64,000 bases of DNA from Bog-257 sp963834135 (GTDB lineage Bacteria > Acidobacteriota > Terriglobia > Terriglobales > Acidobacteriaceae), in NCBI GenBank assembly GCA_963834135.1, contig CAWIAN010000008.1, positions 1-64,000 on the forward strand. Reading direction: 5' to 3'. The translations under genes were made by a program, and so were the position numbers. The notes beneath the pieces were generated by a model. That model worked only from the letters and a program-made list of their open reading frames with translations. It was not told the DNA's origin and did not search any database. Of this stretch, positions 9,694 through 18,940 are shown piece after piece. Every line of letters begins with the position of its first letter. Position 1 is the first letter of the stretch.

Positions 9694-11247
9694 GTGCTAG
9701 AGACCTCATCCCGATCCGACAGCCGGCTGCACGTTCCAATCGGGGCCTGGGGGAAAGCCGCAGTCTTTGCTCTAACTTTGGCGAGCCTTGCCTGGTTTGG
9801 ACATTTCGCCAAAGCTCTCCTGATCAAGTATCCGCCGGTCAGCGTGGATGAGGCGCTTTTCGCGAATCCTGCGATCAATCTGCTACGACATGGGACGCTG
9901 TCAACCGATCTGCTTTCCGGCGCGCTTCCGGGCATTGCGCTGCACACCTACTGGACGCCGCCGCTTTACTTCTTATATATCGCTGCGATCTTTCGACTCT
10001 CAAGTCCTAGTCTGGTCGCGCTCAGGCTCGCTTCCATCGCTGCGGGGCTAGCAGTCCTTTTCCTGACTTACTTACTCAGCATCCGTACGGGACTGGGGCG
10101 CTGGTTGGCGCTGCTCCCTGTTTGTCTGGTAGCGCTCGACGCGATGTTTCTGCGCGGCGCCTTGGTTGGCCGGATGGACATGTTGACGTTGTTCTTCATC
10201 CTGCTTTCATTGTGGATGGCCACAAGATCCATGACGCCGTGGAATTCCTTCGTCACGGGAATTATCAGCGCCCTGGCGGCCCTTACCCATCCGGTGGGCG
10301 CGGTCGCTCCCGTCGCCGTCGTCGCCCTGTTTCTGCTGACACCCCAGGGTCGCACGCGGCGTGCATTCCTGCCTCTCGTGGCGGGCGTACTGATTCCGTT
10401 TCTCCCTTGGCTGGTCTACATTAGCTTCGCTCCCAATGACTTCCTGGTGCAATTCGGTGGACAACTTGCACGCAAAGCCAGAAACCACAACCTCCGCGAT
10501 TCTTTCCTGAGTTTCTTTTTCTACCTGATCGGACAGTACGCAAATAATGGCGGACGCGTAAGCGACATCTTCTGGGTCTTGCCGTTGTGGATCATGGGAC
10601 TGGCAGGCCTCGGAGACGCCGCCCGCGCGATGCCCGCCTCCGACACACGACGCCGTGACCTGTATCTGATTTACGGCGCCCAGATCCTGATCATGGCCCT
10701 GGTCCTGTGGAGCGCTCAGGTCTGGTACATCGTCTACGTCATCCCGCTTACGGCGATTGGTGTCATTCACTTTCTGAACACCACGCTTTCGCCGCCGCGA
10801 AGCAGTTGGGCCGCACCGCTCGCGCTCTTAGTTCTTTTTTGTGTGGTCGGTTTCGTCGTGACCAATGTGCGGCACACGTTACGCGTGAACTATCGTCAGA
10901 ACGTTCTCTACCGTTCGGAAACCGACTACGCGCAGTGGTCTTTGGAGATCAGCAGGAAAATTCCGTCCGGATCGAGGGTGCTGCTGTGTCTGACTCCCGA
11001 CCTATATTTCGGGTTGAAAGACCGCCCCGACTTGAGCCTGCGGGAATATCTGCCGCCAAATATCCCCATTGACCAGGACGCCTATCGGCAGTATCTGTCG
11101 CAGGCGGACTATGTAATTGTCGGTAAGAGCGCGCAAACGCCAAGTGCAGCGGTGGAGAACTTCGTCAGCTCGAATGCCACGCTGGCAGGCACCGTGGGGG
11201 ACGAAGAGCACGGATACTTTGCCCAGATTTATCGCGTCGCTCACTAG
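9694..11247 (+). CDS. GT39/ArnT-like membrane glycosyltransferase
   Basis: 517 residues, GTG start, 17 nt after the preceding gene. The protein is a polytopic GT-C protein with about 10-12 hydrophobic helices. The first extracytoplasmic loop contains the acidic motif VSVDEALFANPAINLL typical of the PMT/ArnT family, where Asp-Glu takes part in polyprenyl-phosphate-sugar transfer. A second motif, GALVGRMDMLTLFF, matches the second loop region of the family. The C-terminal ~120 residues are soluble. It probably transfers a sugar from a lipid carrier to an envelope acceptor; donor and acceptor cannot be told from sequence. Confidence 0.8.
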   Translation: MLETSSRSDSRLHVPIGAWGKAAVFALTLASLAWFGHFAKALLIKYPPVSVDEALFANPAINLLRHGTLSTDLLSGALPGIALHTYWTPPLYFLYIAAIFRLSSPSLVALRLASIAAGLAVLFLTYLLSIRTGLGRWLALLPVCLVALDAMFLRGALVGRMDMLTLFFILLSLWMATRSMTPWNSFVTGIISALAALTHPVGAVAPVAVVALFLLTPQGRTRRAFLPLVAGVLIPFLPWLVYISFAPNDFLVQFGGQLARKARNHNLRDSFLSFFFYLIGQYANNGGRVSDIFWVLPLWIMGLAGLGDAARAMPASDTRRRDLYLIYGAQILIMALVLWSAQVWYIVYVIPLTAIGVIHFLNTTLSPPRSSWAAPLALLVLFCVVGFVVTNVRHTLRVNYRQNVLYRSETDYAQWSLEISRKIPSGSRVLLCLTPDLYFGLKDRPDLSLREYLPPNIPIDQDAYRQYLSQADYVIVGKSAQTPSAAVENFVSSNATLAGTVGDEEHGYFAQIYRVAH

Positions 11248-11288
11248 CTCGCCTGAGCGGAGGCGATGCCGCGGAACGTCCACAGCAA

Positions 11289-12050
11289 CTATCGCCAGCG
11301 AATGATTTGCAGGAGATTGCTATAGTCGTCCGTCCACAATGGAAAATTCGGGTTCGGCGGAATCGGCGTCATCGACTGAACTCCGGGAATGGGGCCATCC
11401 CGGTTTCGGTGTCCAACAATGACCCAAACGCTGGTATAGGGCGGATCAGACTCCAACCACCACGCTGACATATTTGAATCGGCCGCAAGTTTTGCCACAA
11501 CGGGTCGCAAGTCGATCGCCGCATTACTGATGTGAAACGCCAGGATACCGTTCGGCTTACTGAGGTGCTGCAAATATAAATGAAATGCTTCCTTCGTCAG
11601 TAGATGCAGTGGTATGGAGTCTCCGCTGAATGCGTCGATCACGAGTACATCGAAGTTTTGAGCATGCTTCTGCTGAAGCTCCCGCTCCAACGATATCCGG
11701 GCGTCGCCAGGAATCACCTGTACGTGTGCTGGACTATCGGAAATGAAGCTGAACATTTCTCGTGGCCCGGGCGTAGCCATTTCGATCACATCGGGATTGA
11801 TCTCGTAGAAACGTATCTCATCTCCCGCTGTTCCGTAAGCTGCCAGCGTTCCCACGCCCAGGCCGATAACACCAATTCGAAGGTTCTTTCCCGCAGCCCT
11901 TCCCGGGTAATCGGTAAGCACCAATCCGATCCCGCTCCCGGGCGCGTAGTAGCTCGTCGGCAGTCGCTTTTTGGAAGCGTCAGAGAATTGGAAACCGTGA
12001 ACGAATTTTCCCGTGACGAAGCACCCGCCTGGATAGGCCCTCAAACACAT
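11289..12050 (-). pseudogene. Spermidine-synthase-like domain, C-terminal fragment of a frameshifted gene
   Basis: 253-residue open frame holding the Rossmann methyltransferase-like half: the family signature HGFQF...PTSYYAPGSGIGL, the nucleotide-binding loop IGVIGLGVGTLAAYG, the acidic strand end YEINPDV, GDARISL and VIDAFSGDSIPLHLLT. The preceding frame ends in RHGKIRSRFPIL, while this frame reads KFVHGFQF over the same DNA. One base too many in the AAAA run (12006-12009 on the + strand) explains the break. Removing it would fuse this domain to the membrane part upstream, as in membrane-embedded polyamine aminopropyltransferase-like proteins. It is either a decaying gene or a sequencing error. 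Confidence 0.75.
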
Positions 12051-13275
12051 CGGATACTACTGTCTCAACGCCGTAGAAATTGCGCGCCGAGGCAATTGCA
12101 CGATGGTCCATGGCGAACGGTGGATAAGCTAACAACAGCGGCCAAAAGAACAGCGACGAAGCAGACACTAAAAACCGCGGCCCGTTTTGCCGCTGGATAG
12201 AGGCAGCGGCGGATGGCCCGGACCACATGAATAGGATGAGCCCGGCTACCAGCACGACCAGGATCAGTAGCGGAAGCGGTTTCGATCCAATTCCCGCCAG
12301 CGTGGGACCGCAAGCCATCAGGAGTACAGCAAATGCCAGTAGGATGGGTTTAGGCAGGTAGACCCACGAAGCCGTATCCCTGAGCAAAACAAAGCAGAAC
12401 AAAACAGAGCACAGCCATATGCTCAGATGAAATTCCCAGAAGCCTTTGAAAATGAGCGGAGCAATGATGCTGACGAAAAATCCTCCCAGCGCGCCGCCCG
12501 CCGCCACATACAAATAAAAAGACGTGAGGTATTCTTTCGGCGGCTTCAACGCCACAAGTTCGCCGTGGCAGATCATGCACGATGCGAGAAGGGCATACGA
12601 ATAGATCAGGATCTGCAGCAAAATGCCGGTATTCGGATGGTAAAGAACGAAGCACACTGACAGCACTGCCACTCCCATTCCGATCGACCACAGTTTTCTC
12701 GAATACCACTGCTCGGAAGAGAAGCACGCGATGAACGATAGCAGGTAGAGCGAGAGGGGCAATACCCAAAGCAGCGGAACCACCGCGACGTCCTGGCAGA
12801 TACGATTCGTAGTTGCCAGCAGGCTGAGCGACCCTGCCCCCGCCAAAGACAGCCAAAGCAATTTGCGCCGCCAACCGATCCTTATATTGCCGGGCTCTAT
12901 GCCTGATGTCAGGGGGTCGGCAAGTTCCAGAACACGTTCGCGCGCAGCCCGCCATGCGATGACCGCACAGCCGAGGCCGAATACGCCGAACCCGCATGCC
13001 CAGACGTGTGCCTGCATTCGTAAAGGCAAGAAGGGTTCGACCAACACCGGATACGAAAGCAGTGCAAGCAGGGAACCGGCATTCGACAGAGCATACAAAC
13101 GATAGGGAGTGCCGCGACAAATCCGGCTGTACCAGGCTTGCAGCAAGGGACCGGTGGTCGAGACCAGGAAGTAAGGCAACGCGACACTGGCGCTCAGAAG
13201 GGCAAGGATGCGGAGCAACGGGTGCTCGCTGTCCGGCGGCTTCCAACTGGGATCGGGTAAAAGCGGTGAGCCCCA
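11980..13275 (-). pseudogene. Membrane domain of the frameshifted spermidine-synthase-like gene (central fragment)
   Basis: The open frame has about ten hydrophobic helices and the family-typical block SASVALPYFLVSTTGPLLQAWYSR (nearby, LYALSNAGSLLALLSYP), plus YLTSFYLYVAAGGALGG. An ATG at 13218 exists. However, the frame is open upstream to about 13275 and reads WGSPLLPDPSWKPPDSEHPLL, the expected linker of the full protein, so the ATG is internal. It ends past the second frameshift. This fragment alone would lack both the first helices and the catalytic-like domain. Confidence 0.7.
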
Positions 13276-13618
13276 CGTCGACAGCTCGCCATGCCAGTGC
13301 CAGCAGCGCCAAACCGATCAGGGCGGAATGGATGATCGCCTGGCCCCGCGGGCCCAGATATGCGTCGATGAAATGCGCATATAGATAGCCGAGTAGCAGA
13401 AGGACCTGAAAAAACAGAATGCAGGTCGTAAAGGTAGAGGGCGTGCCACCGAACCAGGGAAGAATATATTTCGCGATGATGAGTTGTATTTGAAAAAGCA
13501 GGAAGGCGCTGAGAAATATGGTGCAGGCAAAGAGCGAGATCAAACCAATTGGCGAGCGCGTTCGATTTGCGGCGATCGGAGCAACAGCACGACTCTCGAC
13601 TGCCACATTTTCACCCAC
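13276..13618 (-). pseudogene. N-terminal helices of the frameshifted spermidine-synthase-like gene
   Basis: Likely start is GTG at 13618 (AAAGGAAA upstream); the open frame continues to 13765. It encodes SPIGLISLFACTIFLSAFLLF, IAKYILPWFGGTPSTFTTC and two further helices, the usual beginning of the fused membrane/spermidine-synthase family. At about 13275-13280 (GTCGACGTGGGG on the minus strand) one extra base moves the reading into a wrong frame. That frame stays open to 12350 but encodes an unrelated sequence. Confidence 0.65.
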
Positions 13619-13863
13619 GTTTATGTTTTCCTTTACGGCAACGCAATACGCCCCTGTTGGAATCTGTGTGACGTACTGAAAAGCCGCTCTCGAAACGCCG
13701 ATCGCCTTCGACATGGGGCTGCCCTCGCATGCCCAGGCGGACGGCTCAGTGCCCGAGCCCGTCAAAGGGCCGATTTTGGGGCATCCTAACAGACCAAGTC
13801 TGCCTAGGAAAATGGAATTTGAGCCCCAGGAATGTCGAAAAACTGCTATAACTTTAGCTAATT

Positions 13864-13880
13864 TGGCAACATTGTTGCCA
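13864..13880. promoter_or_regulatory. Perfect palindrome upstream of the orphan flp gene
   Basis: TGGCAAC-ATT-GTTGCCA is a 7+3+7 perfect inverted repeat about 100 nt before the pilin start and 18 nt before a possible -35 element. Its size and position suit a repressor or activator operator. No binding protein can be assigned. Confidence 0.4.
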
Positions 13881-13898
13881 CTTCAGCACGTATTGGCG

Positions 13899-13926
13899 TT
13901 GCTTTGTAGCGCGGCGGTGCCATAAT
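13899..13926 (+). promoter_or_regulatory. Possible sigma-70-type promoter of the orphan flp gene
   Basis: TTGCTT (13899-13904), a 16-nt spacer and CATAAT (13921-13926), about 55 nt upstream of the GTG start. The -10 matches TATAAT at five of six positions; the -35 is weak. Inference only. Confidence 0.3.
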
Positions 13927-13981
13927 CATATCGCTCAATGGTGTTCCACAGGAGTCCAAATTCAACTGAGGAGAACCTGAC

Positions 13982-14143
13982 GTGCCACTTCTGAAGAATC
14001 TACATAAGGATGAATCTGGCCAGGACTTGATCGAGTATGCTTTGATCGGCTTGATCATTGCCCTTGGCGCGCTGGCGGGTATGGGGACGGTAGCGTCGTC
14101 CATTAACGCCGAATTCAGCAAGATCGCCGCCGATCTCAGCTAA
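13982..14143 (+). CDS. flp: Orphan Flp/Fap pilin
   Basis: 53 residues, GTG start with GAGGAG at good spacing. Class IVb Flp prepilin: a short charged leader (KNLHKDESG) is followed by the cleavage site G|QDLIEY, with Glu at +5 and Tyr at +6, and one hydrophobic helix (ALIGLIIALGALAGMGTVASS). From ESGQ to SKIA it is identical at protein level to the two pilins at 29777 and 30009, although many codons differ. It sits about 16 kb from the Tad locus between degraded genes and has no assembly genes beside it. It presumably uses the Tad machinery at 30-41 kb. Confidence 0.9.
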   Translation: MPLLKNLHKDESGQDLIEYALIGLIIALGALAGMGTVASSINAEFSKIAADLS

Positions 14144-15167
14144 CGCCGGAGACAGGGGCGATCCGGCCGTCGTCCCTACGCTGATGTCATACTTGTTCGC
14201 GATCTCTCACTGTTCCTCCGCGTAATACCAGGTGATTCGTAAAGCCATAGGTCTAAGGTTTCCATAGAAATACTCTGATTGTCGCGATTGGACCAAGTGG
14301 AAGACAATTTCGCGTCTTTCCGATCCCTCGTGGCCGAAACGGTATGTCACCGGCCTACTACTAGGCTGTTCAATCACTATGCTTCTATGCCACAGTGCCC
14401 TCTGCCATTGAACTGAAGTCGATCGAAAGCTTTTGCTAAGTCAGGCGATGAAATTCGCCGTCATCCTGGCCTAGTTGTCGGGCCGAGGCCACCAGCTCGG
14501 GCCGCTTAATCTTATGTAATTTCGCGTTCTGCATGTGAATCAAGCCGAGCTTAGTGCTGCAAACTGTAGCCAGCCATACTGGTGTGCCTGAAGTGGTACT
14601 GGCTATCTGACAATGCGACAAGTCGCACTGCGAAGTGTGCGCCTTTTGGTGCGCTGTTGATGGTTGCAATTAACACGGCTAAATACCAATGGATTTTCTG
14701 CATTACTCCGGTGAGCTGCTTTCAAGCTGCTACTGACCATCGGCAATAAATTCTAAGTCGTGTGGGCCACCGAGTCGATCGAGTTCGTCGCGCGGCCAGT
14801 CATGGACTGTTTCTTTGCGGACCTGCTGTGGGGATGCGAAGTGGTGCAAGGTGCTGTCGCAAGTCCGATCAGCGGGAAGCTCGGGATTCTTGCGCTCGGG
14901 CGATTCTTTCGCGTCGTCACGCAGCGGCCGCGAGGGCATCCTGCTTTTCTAGGCGGCAGTATTACCAGCTGCGTCATGCTGTCAGTCTTGAATCGCAGGG
15001 TGCGTTCGGGACTTTTGGAACCACATTGAGAACATCAGCCATGCAGGCAGCGTAATTTATTACGCACAGTTTCGGAATCTGATCTCGGTGTGGCTATCAA
15101 CCGATTCATAGCTCCTCCTTGTAGGTTTCTGCCTCTGGCGTACTATGTCTATTGAAAGGAAAGAAGA
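14144..15167. other. About 1 kb without a supported gene
   Basis: Downstream of the orphan pilin. Short open frames on both strands (such as 14730-14939 minus and 14760-15029 plus) overlap one another and show no family signature or start signal. It may be the eroded upstream part of the glycosyltransferase remnant that becomes recognisable from about 15170. Confidence 0.4.
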
Positions 15168-16012
15168 TTGTTCTTTTCGAGGGTCAACCTTGGGTATGTC
15201 GCGTTGTTATCGTTTTCACGCCAGTGCGGCGTTCGCCGTATGAGGGTGAATTACTTCTTTCCTCACCACATTATCTTTCTAGTGCCTCCAGTCGTTTATT
15301 TCTTGGTTGGGATGGTGCCGCGAGAAGGGTGGTCTTTGAGAGAAAAACAGTTCGGGCTTGGCGGCTGCAGGTGACGATTTCAATGATTGCGGTCATAGCG
15401 CTGTACTCGGCGTATGTAATCCGATATATAGGCATGCGTTAACACCATACGAGAGTGGTCGCAGGATGCGACTGCGGTGGACGATCAAGCCTCTTCCGAT
15501 GAACAACAGGTGCAACCGATGTTCGCCCGGGACTCTCCGACCTGTTGACCGTGTTTGTCGGGCCTCGAAAGTGGGTGCTACCAAACGCCAACGAACAAAT
15601 CTCAGCCGTGGTTGACGAATATTCGGACGACTCACGGCGCCCGGAGCTTAGCGATATGGGGCTGGCAGCCAGGAGTGTATGTCATTACCGACATACCGCC
15701 GGCAACGCGGTATTCAGCCGATCACTTTGTGATCAGTCCGGGCCCGAAACAGCATTTTTACCGAGGACGATTTCTCAGGACTTGATGGCAACCTCCGGAT
15801 ATTTTCATCGACGGAGTTGCGAAAGGCGCTTCGATTTGGCCCATTGGACCGAGCAGGATGGCTACGAATCCGACCCGGAGCTTCGTCAATTCATCGACGC
15901 AAATTATGTCCTGGTAGACAATCTGACCTTGAAGCCGGGCGCAAAGCCGGTGAGGTTTTATATTCGGCGAGCGCAACCCAAGGGCGCGGCTCAATCAGCC
16001 ACGACGAGCTAG
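15168..16012 (+). pseudogene. Decayed membrane glycosyltransferase (GT39-like) remnant
   Basis: Pieces of one GT-C protein are spread over all three plus frames. HHIIFLVPPVVYFLVGMVP lies at about 15265-15320, a further helix at about 15375-15440, PNANEQISAVVDEYSDDS at about 15585, then IWGWQPGVYVITDIPPATRY at about 15655. Next comes PPDIFIDGVAKGASIW in another frame (about 15795), and finally ELRQFIDANYVLVDNL and PVRFYIRR to 16012. The order matches the C-terminal half of the ArnT/PMT-like family, with several frameshifts and no complete frame. The gene is clearly dead. Confidence 0.7.
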
Positions 16013-17033
16013 TGACGCCCAGCCTGAGCATCGGCTTCTCCACCAGCAGGTACGACGCGGTCGCGCAGGCGGAAAGCAGGAGCAGACTCGCGATCACCGG
16101 CCTCCCTTCACGCGTAAACGGCTGCTGCCACAGGTAGAGCGAGTAGCTCAACACGCCGATCGTCGAGACGACGCGATTGTTCAGAATCCAGTCTTCCCGC
16201 TGAATCAGGGCGAACATGCAGATCGCGATCAGCAGCGGAACGATGCCCGCCAGGGCGCAGGCGCTGCGCGTCAGCTTGGAATAGGGACTGCCCCACAGCA
16301 CGAACTCCAGCACGAAAGCCGACAGCGACAGCAGGAAGACCATCCCCAGGTCGGTCAGCTTGTGCGTCCAGTCGCGCAGCCGCGGCTCGTAGATCGCCAG
16401 TAGGCATCCGGCGGCGATGCTGTCCATGGTGCCGGGAAACGAATAGTGAATGTACCCCAATGAGGTATAAGGGCTGAAAGCGATGGCCAGCCGGAACAGC
16501 GCGGCGATCAGCATCGCCGACCACGCGATCCCGGCGCGGTGACGGTAGCCGATCACCAGCGCCAGCGGCCAGAGCAGGTAGAACTGCTCCTCCACCGACA
16601 GCGACCACAGATGCGTGAACAGCATCGGCATCGAGGTGGCATGGTACGAGGTGAGATAGGTGACCGCATAAAACAGCCCGCGGCGTGATGATGGCGAGAG
16701 TATCGCGATGATGGCGATGTAGGTGTAGGCCGCCGGGAAGATTCGGAAGCACCTTCTGCGGTAGAACGCCGTAAGACTGATGCGTCCATTGCGTTCGCGC
16801 TCCTGTTGCAGCAGCCTGGTGATCAGGTATCCCGAAATAACGAAAAAGACCTGCACTCCAAAGGTCGCAAATTGTCCGGTCAGGCCGGTGCCGCCCAGCA
16901 GATGCCCGAGAATGACGATGGAGATCGAGACGGCACGCAGGCCATCGAGCGACGGAATGCGGGTTGTGGCTGGCTGAGGCTTCTCACTGGTCAGAGCGGC
17001 CGAAATCGACGGAGCTTTACAGGTGTCCACCAC
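15891..17033 (-). CDS. Acyltransferase-3 (OafA-like) membrane protein
   Basis: 380 residues, GTG start directly after the stop of the upstream fragment. Typical acyltransferase-3 signatures: RIPSLDGLRAVSISIVILGHLLGG (near residue 26, His in GHLL), FGVQVFFVISGYLITRLL, FYRRRCFRIFPA, and THLWSLSVEEQFYLLWP. About ten membrane helices. It likely transfers acetyl or another acyl group to an exported sugar. The last ~40 residues, after YLLVEKPMLRLG, are read from the antisense of the neighbouring glycosyltransferase remnant and are not typical of the family. It is the last gene of a tight minus-strand run. Confidence 0.85.
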   Translation of the reverse strand: MVDTCKAPSISAALTSEKPQPATTRIPSLDGLRAVSISIVILGHLLGGTGLTGQFATFGVQVFFVISGYLITRLLQQERERNGRISLTAFYRRRCFRIFPAAYTYIAIIAILSPSSRRGLFYAVTYLTSYHATSMPMLFTHLWSLSVEEQFYLLWPLALVIGYRHRAGIAWSAMLIAALFRLAIAFSPYTSLGYIHYSFPGTMDSIAAGCLLAIYEPRLRDWTHKLTDLGMVFLLSLSAFVLEFVLWGSPYSKLTRSACALAGIVPLLIAICMFALIQREDWILNNRVVSTIGVLSYSLYLWQQPFTREGRPVIASLLLLSACATASYLLVEKPMLRLGVTSSSWLIEPRPWVALAEYKTSPALRPASRSDCLPGHNLRR

Positions 17034-18375
17034 TCACGGTCTCCAGCGAATCTCGTAGTAGCCGACGACGGTTGCGTTGGGAAAATGCTGGCGCAGTCCG
17101 GCGAGCAGTTCCGGCGAAGGTGGTCCGGACGGGTTGTAGGGCGAATATCCGGGGTACGTTCCGGCGTGATTGATGGCGATCGCGCGCACGCCGCTGCGGT
17201 CGATCGCGTCCAGGATGCGCTGCGGCTGGGCGTCGTCGCCGGCCAGGAAATCCATGTAGATGGGCGTCGGGTTCGCGCGTCCGGCGAGGAAGTAAAATCC
17301 CGGCGAGTCGGGGCCGGCGTAGATGGGAGCCTCGCCCGCATGACGGAGCACCTCGGCCACCGCCCGCTGGTTGATCTCTACCATATCGCGATCTCCGATG
17401 AAGCCCTCAGCTCGCGGGAGGGTCAGGGCGGCTTCCGGCCGGTTGTCGAAGTACGAGCGATAGAACTGGCCCGGAAGAATGACGAACAATCCGAAGAAAA
17501 GATAAAAGCCGAAGACCGGCAGTAACAGCGAAAGGGAATTGCGGGAGGGCGCGGTCGCCTCGGCCAGCGCCATCAGGACCAGTCCGACGAAAGGCGCCAC
17601 AAAGCAGAAGTAGATAGGCGCGGCCACCGGGAATTGAAACAGCGCGAGCGTGGCGGCGACCGCGAGCAGAAGCAGCAGGCGGGAAGAGGCATCGCTGGCG
17701 GCATCGTTTGCCCTCGCCAGGACGATGACGCCGATCACCACCAGGATGGGCAGCAACTGCGAGAGCGAGAAGAAGACCAGTCCCGAAGCCAGCAGGTGTC
17801 CCCGAACGGCGATGAGCAGCAGGGCCAGCACAACCGAGAGCGCGCCGATGGCCAGCTTGCGCGTGCGCGGTTCGGTGCAGGCGGCGTTCGCCCACAAGAT
17901 CAGCAGCACGGGAATGCAGAGCACGGCAACCACGTTTCCCGGAGGCGCGAAGGAGGTGTGATGCAACCTGCCGGAAGAGAGCAGCAGCGTGGCCAGCCAC
18001 TTTCCGACCGCGTGACGGCGCCAGTAAGGGATGAGGAAGACGGCGATCGGAAGGGCAACTCCGACGGCGAAGTAGCCCGCACGGCAGCCGAGGCCGGCAA
18101 AGCGAGCGGACGCAGGACCGCGCTGCGCACTCCACTCGCGGTAAACAAGAAGCAGCGAGAGAGCCACGCCCGGCAGCACGAAATGAAAGTAGGGCGGAAG
18201 GTACGGCCGGAAACTGTTGCCCGCCTCGGCATTATGGATGAGCTTCATCAGCGCCAGAACGAAGACGGCCAACGCCGCGCTGAGGAAGATGGAATAAATC
18301 CTTGCGCCGGCGGTCTGCCGGTTGGCGTTACGGGCCGACTCGCGCTGCTCGTCGAAGATCAGGAAAGAGCGCGGC
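17034..18375 (-). pseudogene. Membrane glycosyltransferase-like protein, C-terminal fragment after frameshift
   Basis: From FLIFDEQRESARNA at about 18370 the frame encodes roughly nine hydrophobic helices (YFHFVLPGVALSLLL, YFAVGVALPIAVFLI, LLPILVVIGVIVLA) and a soluble tail ending in VGYYEIRWRP. The tail (AEVLRHAGEAPIYAGPDSPGFYFLAG) resembles the C-terminal domain of GT-C proteins. The same frame stays open upstream to 18872 but is then only a shadow of the N-terminal fragment. Two 1-base insertions (about 18370 and 18402) separate this piece from its N-terminus. Confidence 0.65.
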
Positions 18376-18940
18376 GGCGGCCATGAAGTACAGGGCGAAG
18401 AGTCTTGGCCACGAACGACAGTCCGCCGCAGACGCCTGCCCAAAGCAGCCAATGGCGGCGGTGAGTGTCGATGTAGCGGAACAGCGCGGCCGTCCCGAAA
18501 GTAGCGAAGTAGAGGTTGTACCAGGAGCCAAACGGCGTGGGGTAGACGGGCACGCTCCAGACCGCGGCCAGCAGCGTTACCACAGCGGCGTTGAGTGGAG
18601 ACGCGATCCTGGACGCGAGATACCAGATACTGGCGATCCACGGAATGAAGAAGAGCAGCAACATGATCCGCAGCGAGATCAAGCGGACGCCGAACATCTT
18701 CAGCGCGAGTGCATCCAGGTAGCTGAGGCCACCGGTGTAGTCGTCGAAGAAGTCGACATTTGGCAGCTCGCCGTGAAGCGTTCGCTCGGCAACATGACCT
18801 AAGGCTGGATCGTCTTGTGGAAGGAAGCCGACGTGGAGGCGAGCGGCCAGCAGAAGCACGCCGGCCAAACACACCGCGATCATCAGGACGAGGTAATAGC
18901 GCGGAGAGTGTGCTACACCAGTCGCCGGGTGCGCTCTCAT
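18359..18940 (-). pseudogene. Membrane glycosyltransferase-like protein, N-terminal fragment before frameshift
   Basis: Start ATG at 18940 overlaps the TGA of the upstream gene (ATGA), indicating translational coupling. Encodes YYLVLMIAVCLAGVLLLAA, an acidic loop (PQDDPALGHVAERTL, VDFFDDYTGG) typical of GT-C enzymes, and several helices to WAGVCGGLSFVAKT. After AKT the expected sequence continues as LFALYFMAAA in the next frame and then FLIFDEQRE in the third. Two extra bases within about 35 nt therefore break the gene. The 1-bp events look recent, or are base-calling errors. Confidence 0.65.

Noticed and set aside
16806..18386. Plus-strand open frames antisense to the acyltransferase and glycosyltransferase genes
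   Set aside because: Low-complexity Arg/Gln/Glu composition caused by GC-rich antisense of membrane proteins; no ribosome-binding sites.
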